From: Lepidostoma basale | Taxonomy: Eukaryota; Arthropoda; Insecta; Trichoptera; Lepidostomatidae | DNA length: 64,000 bases | Reading direction: 5' to 3' | NCBI GenBank assembly: GCA_022606425.2 | Contig: JAHDVF020001030.1 | Location: 979,001 to 1,043,000, forward strand | Made by a program: the position numbers and the translations under genes | Part shown: positions 29,731 to 40,304 of the stretch, one piece after another | Position numbering within the stretch: the first letter of the stretch is position 1 | Layout of the letters: each line of letters opens with the position of its first letter | The notes under the pieces: model-generated | The model's database searches: none | What the model saw: only the letters and a program-made list of their open reading frames with translations | What the model was told of the DNA's origin: nothing

Positions 29731-30050
29731 CAGCAACAAACCTTCACGCCATTTCTCCGCAGGAGTAGGCAGAGATAATGGACCGCTACACCACTCTATT
29801 CTGACACACATCTCTAGATTTCTCCACATTCATACAACGAGTCATACACGCACGTCGATTCTTCCGACTTCTAACATGACCAACGTCATTCTATCTTTTC
29901 TTCGGTCTTCCTCGACTTCCTACTCCATTCGCATCATTAACGTATACTTTTTAACCATCATATCTTCATCCATACGTATATGTATTTAAAACCAACTCAG
30001 TGATCCTTTCATTAATTTGTTCATAATAAATTATGAACAAAATAATGAAA
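29731..30050 (-). mobile_element. LINE A fragment with (GTT)n tail
   Basis: Plus-strand start 'aacaacaacagcaacaaacc' is the tail; then the 3' block, RSRKNRRA, and VKKYTLMMRME-like broken codons. It ends at MNKLMKGSLS..., with a partial inverted repeat (ATAAATTATGAACAAAATAATG). Confidence 0.8.
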
Positions 30051-30104
30051 GGTCGAATAACACAATGTCAAATAAAAATTGGAGAAACATCTCCAGGCGT
30101 TATC

Positions 30105-30512
30105 TAGCAAGACGTTAATGGCGGTAGCCTTTCACATTGCGTTAATAAAAAGATCTTCTGCTTAATGCTTAATCTAATCTTAATAGATGGCGCTAGTGTA
30201 GGTTGAGCTAAAAAAATGTGAAGTGTGGGGTAACATTGTAGCATATATACATCTTCCAAAAATTTGTCAGTCATGGTGGTCGTAAGAAGGGCGGAATGGA
30301 GAATGTTGTATTACATAAAGTGTGCGCTTAACCCAACCAATGTCAGGTCATAAGTCCTGTAAACGCCTCGACCACCATATTCTGTTTCCAATTTGCATCT
30401 TCGTCTCAATTGAAATACAATTAATCATTAAAAGTGATAACCCGCAATGGGTAATATCCAGTATTCGTCTACAAATATTTCATTTACATTCAAAATGTCA
30501 TAAAAAATTAGA
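30105..30512 (+). repeat. Dispersed repeat R, copy 3, with R end
   Basis: GCCTTTCACATTGCGTTAAT, GATGGCGCTAGTG, ATACATCTTCCAAAAATTTG, ACAGGTCATAAGTCCTGTAA, and beyond the point where copy 1 stops: TAACCCGCAATGGGTAATAT, TCTACAAATATTTCATTTAC. This copy shows the full right end of R. Confidence 0.65.
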
Positions 30513-30719
30513 CCTAAATAATGTCAATGGAACAGGAAATACAGTGTATACAAAAACAGAAATACGTTAACGATGTAAAATGAGAAAGAAATTGAGAAAG
30601 AAAATAGAAAACGTGGCATGATCAAATAAATGTCACATTTGATAATGGTAATAGCCATTCGTAATACAACCAACTTAGAGACAAATACGTTTTTATCAAT
30701 ATTAAATCTTTAGAATCAC

Positions 30720-31500
30720 TAAGGGTGCGGCTACACCGAGGTGTTTTGGGTGGTGACTCGCTTGTTGTCTGTCCGAAATTGACAGAGACTGATTTGACAG
30801 CGTTGTCGAATTACTTTACTTGAAAATATAACGCAATTATGTAAGTTTTTTTTATTTAATTTAATTAATTAAAGTAAAAGGCAATATTTTATTTGTCAAT
30901 TTTGTATTTTATTATCAACTTAATAGAAGTATATCCACAGAAGCAAATATGGCAGTACACAATGGAGTTCTAGTACCAACCTTCATGTATGGAAGTGAAG
31001 CTTGGAGCTGGCAAAAGAAGGATGAAAGCAGGATAAACGCCGTAGAAATGAGATCACTAAGAATAATGTGCGGGAAAACGTTGTATGATAGAATACCGAA
31101 CGATGAAATAGGAAAGAAATGTAAGGCAAATGACTGCATCATGGATAAAATTAAAAAAGGTTCCCTGAGATGGTTTGGACATATGGAACAAATGGATGAG
31201 AGTAGGATGGTTAAAAAGTTGTACACAAGCAGCGTAAGTGGAAAAAGAAGCCGAGGACGACCGAGGAAAACATGGCATGACCAAATTAATCAATTACTAA
31301 AAGGCGGCCACATTCGAAGTCGGAATAATCGACGTGCGTGCATGGTACGATGTATGAATGTAGAGGAAGCCAGAGAGAGGTATGCCAGGACAGAGCGTTG
31401 TGGCGATCCATCCTCTCTGCCTCCCCTCCAGGTCTCTGTCATTTTCGGACAGACAGCAAGCGCGTCACCAACAGAAAAACATCGGTGTGACCGTATCCTT
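30720..31500. mobile_element. Terminal-inverted-repeat element enclosing a LINE A fragment
   Basis: Left end TAAGGGTGCGGCTACACCGA, then GTGGTGACTCGCTTGTTGTC, TGTCCGAAATTGACAGAGAC (30723-30790). The right end is its inverse (31430-31495), with about 80% identity over ~68 bp. Between them lies a LINE A piece cut at both ends. It resembles 'cacTAAGGGTGCGGC.ACACCG' MITEs of DNA transposons; no transposase is present. Confidence 0.7.
30945..31425 (+). pseudogene. LINE A reverse transcriptase C-terminus, long open copy
   Basis: Best open LINE A frame in the window, about 160 codons with no stop: MAVHNGVLVPTFMYGSEAWS, WQKKDESRINAVEMRSLRIM, CGKTLYDRIPNDEIGKKC, GSLRWFGHMEQMDESRMVKK, GKRSRGRPRKTWHDQINQLL, RSRNNRRACMVRCMNVEEAR. 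Cut inside the last block without a tail. The enclosing inverted repeats may be what preserved it. Confidence 0.88.
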
Positions 31501-32071
31501 AGGGTCGGATATGTTCGGTCTTATAAACAAAATTGTATTTCGAAAAACCTAACAAGAAAACTGTCGCAATCTTACTTGGGGTGTATTTAAGTTAAGATTC
31601 TTAAGCCCCTAGTTAACCCCTAAACTTTTCTCACGATTCAGGGATCTGAATTTCCACTAATTGTAGGAAAAACTTTGATTATACAAGGTGAACGAAGCTT
31701 ACCCGAAAAAATCACTTTTGTTGAGAAATAGTATAAATTCGTCGCAAAACTTTAATGAGAGTATTAAAAGCACAAAGTCCACTTAGAGTATTGTTTTATA
31801 ATCTGGCGAGATTTTAAAACAATACTCAAGGAACCGACAGTTTGCGAGAAAAGTATTATTCTAGCTTAAAATTACTAATTACTTGAATAAAATTTATAGT
31901 TATAAAATAATAAAACACTTTGTGTTTCTTTTATATTCGCCATCACTTTGGGTTTTGGATTCACATTTGATTAACACAGACTTCCCTTCTTCAGTGTATG
32001 AAGTAAATAATTTTAAATAAACCAAGTTACTTTGTATTTAACAATGGTATGGTTACTATAATTTATGACAA
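31501..32071. other. Unassigned intronic stretch
   Basis: No element or exon recognised. Confidence 0.4.
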
Positions 32072-32218
32072 TATTTTGAATGTATACAAATACTGGATTT
32101 TAGCCATTGCGGATAATTATTTTTTTTGAGATAGAATTAATCCTTATAAAAAAAATATTTATCCGCAATGGGTAAAATCCAGTATTTGTCTACAAGTTTT
32201 GTATACATTCAAAATATT
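32072..32218. repeat. Near-perfect palindrome made of two R ends
   Basis: Arms of about 65 bp: TTTGAATGTATACAAATACTGGATTT ... CCATTGCGGATAA on the left, and the inverse TTATCCGCAATGGGTAAAATCC ... AAAC... GTATACATTCAAAAT on the right, around a short AT-rich centre. It lies 230 bp upstream of exon 5. Confidence 0.8.
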
Positions 32219-32447
32219 GTATAAAATAACTGGTCCAAGTTAAAAGCATAAGAATTGGAGAGACAGGAGTAAACGAGTACTGTTTGATTTGCAAAGTCTT
32301 TCTCACAGTGCAGTAATAATGCGACGTTCGCCCATAACGTGGGAATCCTCTATGTTTAAGAAACAGTAAATAGTTTTATTTGATTAAACTTTTTGTAATA
32401 TTGTGTGAATATTTTATACAAAAATAATGTTTTTTTTATGATTGTAG

Positions 32448-33388
32448 GATTGGTCCAAGACGTGACGATTCTCTCGTTGATCTGCGCTTTTTTCCCAGCC
32501 GTCTACTTCTTCGGTTTCCTATTCATGCCAGAATCCCCCGTCTACCTCATGTCTCAGGGCAAAACTGACGAGGCTAGAAACAGTCTTACGTACCTCAGAG
32601 GGGCAGGGTGCGACATTGACAAAGAACTCAAATCGATCAAGAGCTACATTCAAGAATCCATTTCTAAAGAAGGCACCTTCAAAGATCTAATCGCCACCAA
32701 ATCAAACATTAAAGCTCTTTTCATCGCATTTAATTTGATGGTTATGCAACAGTCTACTGGGATAACTGCTATCATATTTTTCCTCGGCCCAATCTTGAGA
32801 AGCGCTGGTGTGAAAGAATATTCAACTGTGATAATTGGACTTACACAAGTCGTTTCTACATATCTGTCTGCTGTTTTCTTCATGAAGTCTGGAAGACGTC
32901 CAATGCTTATTATATCAAATTTGTTCATGGGCATCAGCATTACTTGTTTGGGTATATATTTTCATTTCAACGCAATGGCCGATGACACAAAAGGTGGTTG
33001 GATTCCAATTATTTGTCTTTCTACGTTTGTGAGCTTCTATTCTATTGGAGTTGGACCGATACCTTGGTTGATGCTGCGCGAACTCTTTCCTATCAACATC
33101 AAGCGTAGGGCCACAGCAATTTCTGCTGGTTTGAACTGGTTGATTGCTTTCTTTGTCACCATTTTATACAATCAAATGGTAGAGAGTGTTGGAATCGGAT
33201 GGGTTCTTTGTAACTTCGGCGTAACTTGCGCGATGGCTGCTGGATTCGTTTACTTTGTGGTACCTGAGACGAACGGTAAAACGATAGAACATATCCACGA
33301 TGAGTTGAGCAGAAAAAGCGGTTTGAGAAGGCATAGGCATATCATTGAAATTGAATCTGTTTCGGTCACATCTTCTATTAGGATATAA
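32448..33388 (+). CDS. Tret1-like sugar transporter, exon 5 (last)
   Basis: Residues 194-506 and stop TAA (33386-33388); membrane helices 6 to 12. Signatures in order: PESPVYL (221-227, the PES/TPRxL motif after helix 6), YLRG (242-245), long cytosolic loop, MQQSTG (293-298, helix 7 QQxxG), SGRRP (341-345, the second GR[RK] loop), GPIPWLMLRELFP (396-408, helix 10 and E-x-F-P), RRATA (413-417) and VPETNGKT (465-472, the PETKGK tail motif). It ends in a basic tail (RKSGLRRHRHIIEI). The exon begins at GTAG|GA, which completes Gly194 from exon 4; an in-frame ATG at 32405 is intronic. Predicted role: uptake of trehalose or a hexose across the plasma membrane. The substrate cannot be read from sequence. 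Confidence 0.95.
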
Positions 33389-33560
33389 GTCAACCATTAT
33401 AAAAATCACTCTTTACATTGATTTGTTGTTATTTTATTTGTGTTCAATCATTGATATGTTTGTTTTTCATCAGAACTGTTTCATTTGTACGTTATATATA
33501 ATATTTGATTATTTTATGAAATAAAACTTGCTTAAATAAATTATTTTTTATAAAAGAAAG
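33389..33560 (+). terminator. Transporter 3' UTR with poly(A) signals
   Basis: AATAAA occurs at 33520-33525 and again at 33535-33540, about 130-150 bp after the stop codon, followed by T-rich sequence. Cleavage is expected around 33550. Confidence 0.7.
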
Positions 33561-33955
33561 AAATCACGTTTTTTCTTTTGATTTGTAATATTCTAAGCCC
33601 TTTCAAAATTTGTACAATTAAAATTAATTTAATTTAAAACTATCTTACATTATTTTATACTTTGTGGAATCCAAATATCATTTATACATTTTTGTGAATT
33701 AAATCAATGTATTTACACAATTTAAAACGTTCTGAAAAAAGCGCATGAAGTCATCTTAACCTTGATCACTCAGAATGATGTGCATCAGGTGATGTATTAT
33801 AAAACGAATAAATAAATAGTATGTAAGTCAGAAAAATGCATCCCCAATAAGGTAAAAAACTAAGCTTGTTTAAATTTTTTATTGATGAAAACATCTGTTT
33901 TATAGAAATTTAACAATATTTTTTCTAACATGTTTTGCTATTCTTTGATATTGCC
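33561..33955. other. AT-rich intergenic, with repeat Q piece
   Basis: 33870-33960 matches repeat Q (GATGAAAACATCTGTTTTAT ... TAACATGTTTTGC). Nothing else recognised. Confidence 0.4.
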
Positions 33956-33961
33956 AAACGT

Positions 33962-34196
33962 TGACGACTTTCGTGTCAGAGTAGTTACGAGCTCTGACTT
34001 CCATGCCGAAGGTCCTGGGTTCGATTCCCGGCGATAGCAGTGTGATTGTCAAACTGTCATTGATCTGGTGTAGAATTCACGTGACAATAAAATGGCGATA
34101 GATTGGCTACCTATCACATGTCACGAGAATCAATATAATAGCTAAAAAAAAATTGTATACATTAATTGGGTCCAAACGACCTGTTGTGTACATAGG
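33962..34196 (+). mobile_element. tRNA-derived SINE, subtype 1
   Basis: Head with worn A box (TGTCAGAGTAG) and perfect B box GGTTCGATTCC; body and end as at 25448 (TTGTATACATTAATTGGGTC, CAAACGACCTGTTGTGTACA). It runs directly into an R1/I-like LINE fragment at 34197. Confidence 0.88.
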
Positions 34197-35035
34197 GTCC
34201 GTGTGGCTAGAAAGATGGGATGGGTCTCCCAAAGGACGGTGGACCTACTCCTTCTTCCCATCGCTGAGTAGGAGGATGAGTAGTGGGTGGCTGAGCTTGG
34301 ACCACCACGTCGTTCAGATGCTCTCGGGTCACGGCAATTTCCGCGCCAGACTCCATGATCTTGGTCTGGCGCCGGACCCGGAGTGTGTGTGCGGGGAAGG
34401 GCCCCAGACGGCTTTCCACATCCTCTGGGAGTGCCGGTTCTTACGAGACGAGAGAGATCGTATGATTGGAGATGTGAGGGTCGCTGTCCGCCCGGTCTGG
34501 AACCTGGATCTGACGGAGAGCGACCACAACTATAAGTGCCTCCGAGCTTTCGTCCGAACATGGACCGACCGCTTCAGGGAGGCTGACGCATAGTATTCTC
34601 GCGTGTTCTCCCGTTTCCCTGTTTTTTATTATTATTCATTTATGCTATACTCTGTGTATCTTGACATGCAGCCATGCTGCCTGCTGTCTGTCCTGTGTTG
34701 CGTTCTGCAAGTCCTGTGGCGACTGCCCCTGGACTGTGTTACCACTGGCTCCCGTTGACCGTTCTGACCCGAAGTCGATACTGCCCCCTGGTGGGGCGTG
34801 GATTGCCCAATGCATTTTAAGTTTATACTGTTATTGTTTTTAGATTATTCCCTTCCCTTCCCTCTACTCTAACCTTGCTGACCCCTTCTAATTTGCTCTA
34901 CCCCAGATCCCCACATCCCTCCTCCTCCCTCATACTGTGTCCCGCTTTCCCCTAAGTGTGTATTATGTTTAAAACTAGGTGGTAAGACTCTATTTTGTAA
35001 GATTGTTATTATTTCTATATTTTTTAAATAAATAG
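34197..35035 (+). mobile_element. R1/I-like LINE C-terminus and 3' UTR
   Basis: Open to the stop at 34591-34593: GRWTYSFFPSLSRRM, LDHHVVQMLSGHGNFRARLH, then the CxCG...HxxxxC knuckle CVCGEGPQTAFHILWECRFL. This follows the usual end of R1/I-group LINE proteins. The 3' UTR (34594-35035) is C/T-rich and ends in an A/T-rich tail with AATAAATA. High GC contrasts with the surroundings, suggesting a fairly young insert. Confidence 0.82.
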
Positions 35036-35079
35036 TAGTTTACATGTGGAAGTGCGGGACACAGAAGGAAATACAAAGT

Positions 35080-35240
35080 AGAGTAAATGTGGCCTGGCAT
35101 CCCATTGTGTTTGCGTAAATTAAATGTATGATCCGGATGGACGGGGACAGGCCTAGAAATTGTACGAGCGAGGCTGACGAAAGGGTGCCGCTCCGCCCTA
35201 TAACAGCCTCGGGAATGTGGTGGGAACCCACGATAAAAAA
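35080..35240. repeat. Dispersed GC-rich repeat, copy 2
   Basis: Matches 7660-7850: GATGGACGGGGACAGGCCTA, GCTGACGAAAGG, CCCTATAACAGCCTCG. Confidence 0.5.
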
Positions 35241-35429
35241 ATTACATGTCACGATGTGTCTAGGTTTAATAGTGAGGTGGATTTTTTTTCTGCATACCCC
35301 ATCGGGGAAAGAGTGTAATAATGTTTTAAATAAATTACTTACACCAAGGATTTTAATCAATGGTAATAGAAAATATTTTACAATCTTCCATATGAGTAGA
35401 TAATAACTTTATATAAAGAATAAAAATTC

Positions 35430-35640
35430 AATATATAAAATAATTAATATGAATGAAAACATCTGTCTTCTAGGAGTTTTATTATTTTATATTTTAGATG
35501 AAATGAAATGCTTTTGATCCTTCTAAGGCCATTATAACGTTTTCATTCATATTAATTATAAAAAACAGCTCATTATTATGAAAATGGAATCTAGTCGTGT
35601 CAAGGTTTGAACCCAAAACCCTTAGTGTTCTGTCGCCTAG
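35430..35640. repeat. Repeat Q piece joined to tRNA-like SINE 2 (reverse)
   Basis: 35430-35550 matches repeat Q in both directions. 35575-35640, read on the minus strand, is GATCTAGGCGACAGAACACT, GGTTTTGGGTTCAAACC: the SINE 2 head with B box GGTTCAAACC, followed by ATTATTATGAAAATGG-type sequence. Confidence 0.5.
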
Positions 35641-36835
35641 ATCTAAATAATGTTGGAAGCATGATAAATTACTTAGAAATGAAAATACTGAGAAGAACGT
35701 GCAGAAATAGAATACCAAGTATGAATTCTAAAGCTCCATTTCAATACTGGTTTTATAAATACTATTTATTTATTCAAATAAATTTATCTTAAACAAATAA
35801 ACAGTTAATAAAATGAAACCCTTCAGTGGATAAACAAACCAGCACTGATTCGGTGCCTCGAGGGACTCCTTAGTTCCTTTAGAAAGATATACGTCCTTAA
35901 CAAAATTGACGTATTTCGTTCTCAAGATTGACATTGGCAGTACTGTAAATAGGTTTATTTGAGTGTTTATTTAATTATTCCGGGATAAGCCGTACTGCTT
36001 GTTTTAGAAGATCGAATCTGCAGCGTCCAGGATCCTTATAGGAAATAAGGGGTGTTCGTTAGATTTACAAGGATACTAGAAAATGGCGTTTCTGATATCT
36101 GTTAAATAAACGGTATCCATTTTCTACCCCTAATGTAATTCAGAGATAACAAAATAATACAAAAAATGATTGATATAATGTATTACACTTTATTAGCGCT
36201 TTAAGCACCAGTGAATTGAGAATCGTCGAAAGAGATATGGGAAGACCAATGTTTAGAATCAGAATAGCGGATAAGGTAACAAACAAGTTAGCATTACTAT
36301 ACTCCCTCTTCTACAAAATACAAAATTGCATACCAAGAAAAGAAAAAGTTATGATGTACGAAGCGTATGGTAAATCGTCATCTGAGAGTAAGAAGGTTCC
36401 AACTGTCAAAAGTAAAAAGCTGAGAAAAATGAAGTCAAAGTTTTGTTGGTTTCGGGTGCGTATCTTGGAATAAAAGGGTTCCATCTGAAGCAGATGAAAC
36501 TTTTTTACCGAGAAGGGTGTAAATTTTCTCTGGTGACAGTTGGAATAATAAAGTTCTAAGTGTAAATGAATCCTTCTTCAGTGAATCGTGTGTTTTGAAT
36601 GATCAAATGGAACTTGATTATTTTCGTAACATCAACATGACGATACTATTACATGTTTTTTTACGTATAGATAAGGTTAGTAAGAACCCTTTTCACGAAA
36701 AAAAAATCCAAATGTGAAATTTTGTTATTTGGAACCCTCTTACTCTCAGGTGACGAAATGCCAACTAACACATAAATGATTCCCTTCTACGGGACAGGAA
36801 ACCAAACGGACATCTGCAGACTCCAAAGACAACAA
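35641..36835. other. Unassigned stretch
   Basis: 35690-35720 has a LINE A-like scrap (ATGAAAATACTGAGAAGAAC). 36216-36473 is an 85-codon open frame, Lys-rich, with no recognised motif; I do not call it a gene. Short direct repeats of 'CTTACTCTCAGGTGACGAAA' type lie near 36380 and 36740. Confidence 0.35.
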
Positions 36836-36839
36836 AATA

Positions 36840-37195
36840 AGCTTATAACATTAACTATCTTACCCCAACTATACAAGTATACAGACAAACAAAAAAAACG
36901 GACATATCAGACCTGACCAAATTTGAGACCTTAAAAATTGTACACAGAGTGATCATAAAAGAGACAACAGACAGCAGCTACAAATTAACTAAAAATTCAG
37001 TCATACACAGACTTGGACCAGGAAGTGTGACAGATAACACTTACCGAATGCACGAACTAAGACAGGACAATCAATGATATTGAACAATGGACTGAAACTT
37101 TACAATGAACTACCAAAAGACACAAGGAGTCTCACTACAAATCAATTTTAAATATACCTGAAACATTATATAATTACAAGTAAGATCTAAACATG
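36840..37195 (+). mobile_element. LINE C-terminal fragment, L2/CR1-like, decayed
   Basis: 'NGLKLYNELPKDTRSLTTNQF' type codons near 37085-37145, preceded by LTYLTKFETLKIVHRVIIKE-like sequence: the 'NxLPxxIR' block at the end of such LINEs. Many breaks. Confidence 0.55.
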
Positions 37196-37234
37196 TATCC
37201 ATATAACCCAATTGAGTTTTAAAAAAAATAAACA

Positions 37235-37500
37235 CTATTAGAGCCAAAACAGGAGTGTCGGAGATATCATTGGAAGAGTGGCAGCTCCAAATTGGCGCTG
37301 GGCAGACCATGTCGCTCGCAGTTCTGACGATAGATGGACAAAACGCCTCATTTGGTGGTGAACTAGAACTGTGACCCGAAATCCACGACGTCTCCAACTT
37401 TGATGGAATGACGACATTAAAGATACCGCCGGTGCGACATGGATGCGTGTTGACCAGAATCGACAAACATGGAAGCAGATGGACAAGGTCTACGTACAGG
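37235..37500 (+). mobile_element. LINE E-like 3' fragment
   Basis: Encodes IIGRVAAPNWRWADHVARSS, DDRWTKRLIWWWTR and TWMRVDQNRQTWKQM. Similar in plan to 59990-60325 (VAS..CQWAGHVARSSD). One stop. Confidence 0.65.
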
Positions 37501-37589
37501 AGTAGACGGATAAAGGTTAATGATTATGGTGATTACACATTAATGAGGAAGGACGGAATCATATATCAAACTGTTTTAAAAATCATAGT

Positions 37590-38330
37590 ATTATAAAGGA
37601 AGAAAACACGACAGTCTGCGACATTAGCGTGAATGGTGAAAACTTGGAGCAAGTAGTTGAGTTTGTGTATTTATGTAGTATGTTTACAAGAGATGGGAGA
37701 GTGGAGAGAGATATTGAAAGAATGGTTGGGGCAGGCAACAAAGTGAATGGTGCACTTTAAGTTGTCATCGCAAACAAAAACCTATCCAAAAAAGCTAGAA
37801 TGGCAGTGCACAATGGTGTTCTTCTACCGACCCTTATGTATGGAAGCGAAGCATGGAACTGGCAAAGGAAGGATGAAAGTAGAATAAATGCAGTAGAAAT
37901 GAGATCTCTTAGACAAATGTGTGGATATTCTGTGTATGATAGAGTGTCGAATGAAAATATAAGAAGTGAATGCGGTGCGAATGATGGTGTCATGAACAAA
38001 ATAATGAAAGGATCATTAAGATGGTTTGGACATATGGAAAGAATGAATGAAGAAAGAATGGTAAAAAAATTATATGTTAATGATGTAAATGGAACCAGAA
38101 ATAGAGGAAGACCGAGGAAAACGTGGCACGATCAAATAAATCAAATATTGAATGTCGGCCATGTGAGGAGTCAGAGAAATCGACGCGCGTGCATGATACG
38201 ATGTATGAATATTGAGGAAGCGAGAGAAATATGTCAGGAAAGAAAGGTGTGGTAGTCCATTCTTTCTGCCTACCCCTTCGGGGAGACGGCGTGATGGTTA
38301 GTTAGTTAGTTAGTTAGTTAGTTAGTATTA
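37590..38330 (+). mobile_element. LINE A, long copy with (GTTA)n tail
   Basis: Starts in the thumb region (TVCDISVNGENLEQVVEFVY, ERMVGAGNKVNGAL), then an open stretch 37800-38252: MAVHNGVLLPTLMYGSEAWN, MRSLRQMCGYSVYDRVSNEN, GSLRWFGHMERMNEERMVKK, NRGRPRKTWHDQINQILNVG, final block, stop and GGCGTGATGGTTAGTTAG with six GTTA units. One of the most complete LINE A ends. Confidence 0.9.
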
Positions 38331-38344
38331 TAATTAAGTTAATT

Positions 38345-38870
38345 GTCATGGCAAACACATCCAAAAAACTAAAATGGTAGTGCACAATGGTGTTCTTGTA
38401 CCAACCCTTATGTATGGAAATGAAGAATGAAACTGACAAAAGGAGGAAGAAAATAGTATAAATGCAGTAGAAATGAGATCTCTCAAGCGAATGCGTTGTT
38501 AATCTGTACATCATGGACTGCCAAATATAAATAAAAGAAATGAAACCATTGCGAATGAATGTGTGATTAACGAAATAATGAAAGGATCATTAAGATGATT
38601 TGGACATATGGAAAGAAAGAATGGTAAAAAAATGTATATAACGATGTAAATGGAACTAGAAATGGAAGAATACCGAGGAAAACGTGGCATGATCAAATAA
38701 ATCAAATATTGAATTTCAGAGTCAGAGAAATCGAAGCGCGTGTATGACACGATGTATGAATGTTGAGGAAGCGGGAGAAATACGTCAGGAAAGAAAAGTG
38801 TGGCAGTCCATTCTTTCTACCTACCCTCTCAGGGAGACGGCGCGATGGTTAGTAAGTTAGTATATGTTGA
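38345..38870 (+). mobile_element. LINE A, second copy in tandem, degraded
   Basis: Begins immediately after the tail of the previous copy with a LKVVMANTSKKLKW..-like thumb region, contains MRSLKRMR and broken FGHMERK, and ends GGCGCGATGGTTAGTAAG. Many stops and deletions, so much older than its neighbour. Confidence 0.8.
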
Positions 38871-39224
38871 TTTTACTAAATATGTTTTTATAACAGAATT
38901 CCGAACCTCCTTCATATAATGTATTCATAAATCAAATTAAAATAAGAGCAAAATATTTTTGAATCCATTGAATAGTTCATTTCTCAAGATGTACATTAAA
39001 TGTTTCCATCTGTATTACAATCAATATTTGCGTGATACTAAAACAGAAGCTTGGAGGAATGTACATTCTAGTTCCAAGTTGTTTAAATTTTTAGTTTAAT
39101 AAAAAAAAATATGTTGCTATTTGAAAGTTCATTGTAAATAATGAAAATAAAATAAAACAGTTTGAAAATTCTTAAACTTTCGTATGAACACTTAATTTGT
39201 GGTTTAACATTATAAAATAAAATA

Positions 39225-39352
39225 ATAATATACTTTTGATATTTGTATCTAAACCACTATATTTGTTAACACCAACCTCCGACGGGAGCGAAACCAGTTG
39301 GTGATAACGGATAAAGTGGTTTAAATACAAATATTAAAAGTGCATTATTATT
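39225..39352. repeat. Fold-back repeat with GCGAAACCAGTTGG centre
   Basis: ATACTTTTGATATTTGTATC ... CACCAACCT on the left is inverted on the right (AGTTGGTGATAACGG ... ATACAAATATTAAAAGTG). The centre has a perfect hairpin CTCC-GACG-GGAG followed by CGAAAC, the stem II plus GAAAC half of a hammerhead, but no CTGANGA. Confidence 0.6.
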
Positions 39353-39489
39353 TAATTAATTTAAAAGTTCTTTAAAGTATATATAAAGTTAAATTTCACT
39401 TCGGTTCATGGCTTCGACCGGTTTCAAGAGCTCTCTGCCATCTTTCCAAAAGATTTTAGCTAGCGGCCGAATGTGGAATTTAATTAAAT

Positions 39490-39840
39490 CTACATTCATA
39501 CAAAAATATGCCCGCCTTTCAGTATTTGATTACTTTGGTCATGCCATGCTTTCCTTGGTCTTCCACGGCTTCTCTTTCCACTCTCACTGCTTGTATACAG
39601 CATTTTAACCATTGTTCTCTCGTCCACTAGTTCCATATGTTCAAATCATCTCAGGGTTCCTTTTTTAATTTTGCTTATGATGCAATCAACACAATACCTT
39701 CTACAATATTACGTTTTCACGCACATTGTTCTTAGTTCATTTCTACCGCATTTATCCTACTTTCATCCTTTTTTAAACAGCTTCAAGCTTCACTTCCATA
39801 CATAAGGGTTGGCACTAGAACTCCATTATGTACTAATATC
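39490..39840 (-). mobile_element. LINE A fragment
   Basis: The minus strand reads a broken version of the VHNGVLVPTLMYGS to DQSNQILK region. No tail. Confidence 0.75.
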
Positions 39841-40304
39841 TTTGCTTTAGTGGATTATTTTTAGTATCTTGTTATTGTATCTTAAGTGTATTTGAAAATA
39901 ATTCTGCAATGCTTTGGATATATTTAAATAAATAAATAGTTAGTTAGTAAGTCCTAACAAGGCATTTAGAAGCGAAATGTAGAGAGATGAATGGGGTGGA
40001 GAAGGGGTGTACATAAAAATGTTGTGTGTATGGTGTGTACAGCGTGTCCCAATTAACGCTCGCCTTCTAATTAAGACGGAAATCCTGGTGGCTTTTCACG
40101 GGTACACCTGGGTCTTAAAGGATCTGAGTTCCCCAACTTTAATAGTCCCTGAAATTTAATTATTCCAACATAGAAACATACACGAAGCAACAAAATTTAC
40201 ATAACTTTTGGAATACGGCTGTTTCTACATCATATTCTTAGTAGTTTTGAACCATTACTTTTCCACAAAGTAAATCTTTAATATAAATATTTATTCAATA
40301 ATAC

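Noticed and set aside
32405..32447. In-frame ATG ahead of exon 5 that would make a separate, shorter transporter
   Set aside because: The stretch is AT-rich intron with a good acceptor (TTGTAG|GA) at 32447/32448 and correct phase with exon 4. Starting there would lack helices 1-5 and the GRKK loop.
36216..36473. 85-codon Lys-rich open frame
   Set aside because: No motif, no homologous copy in the window and AT-rich composition; chance open frame cannot be excluded.
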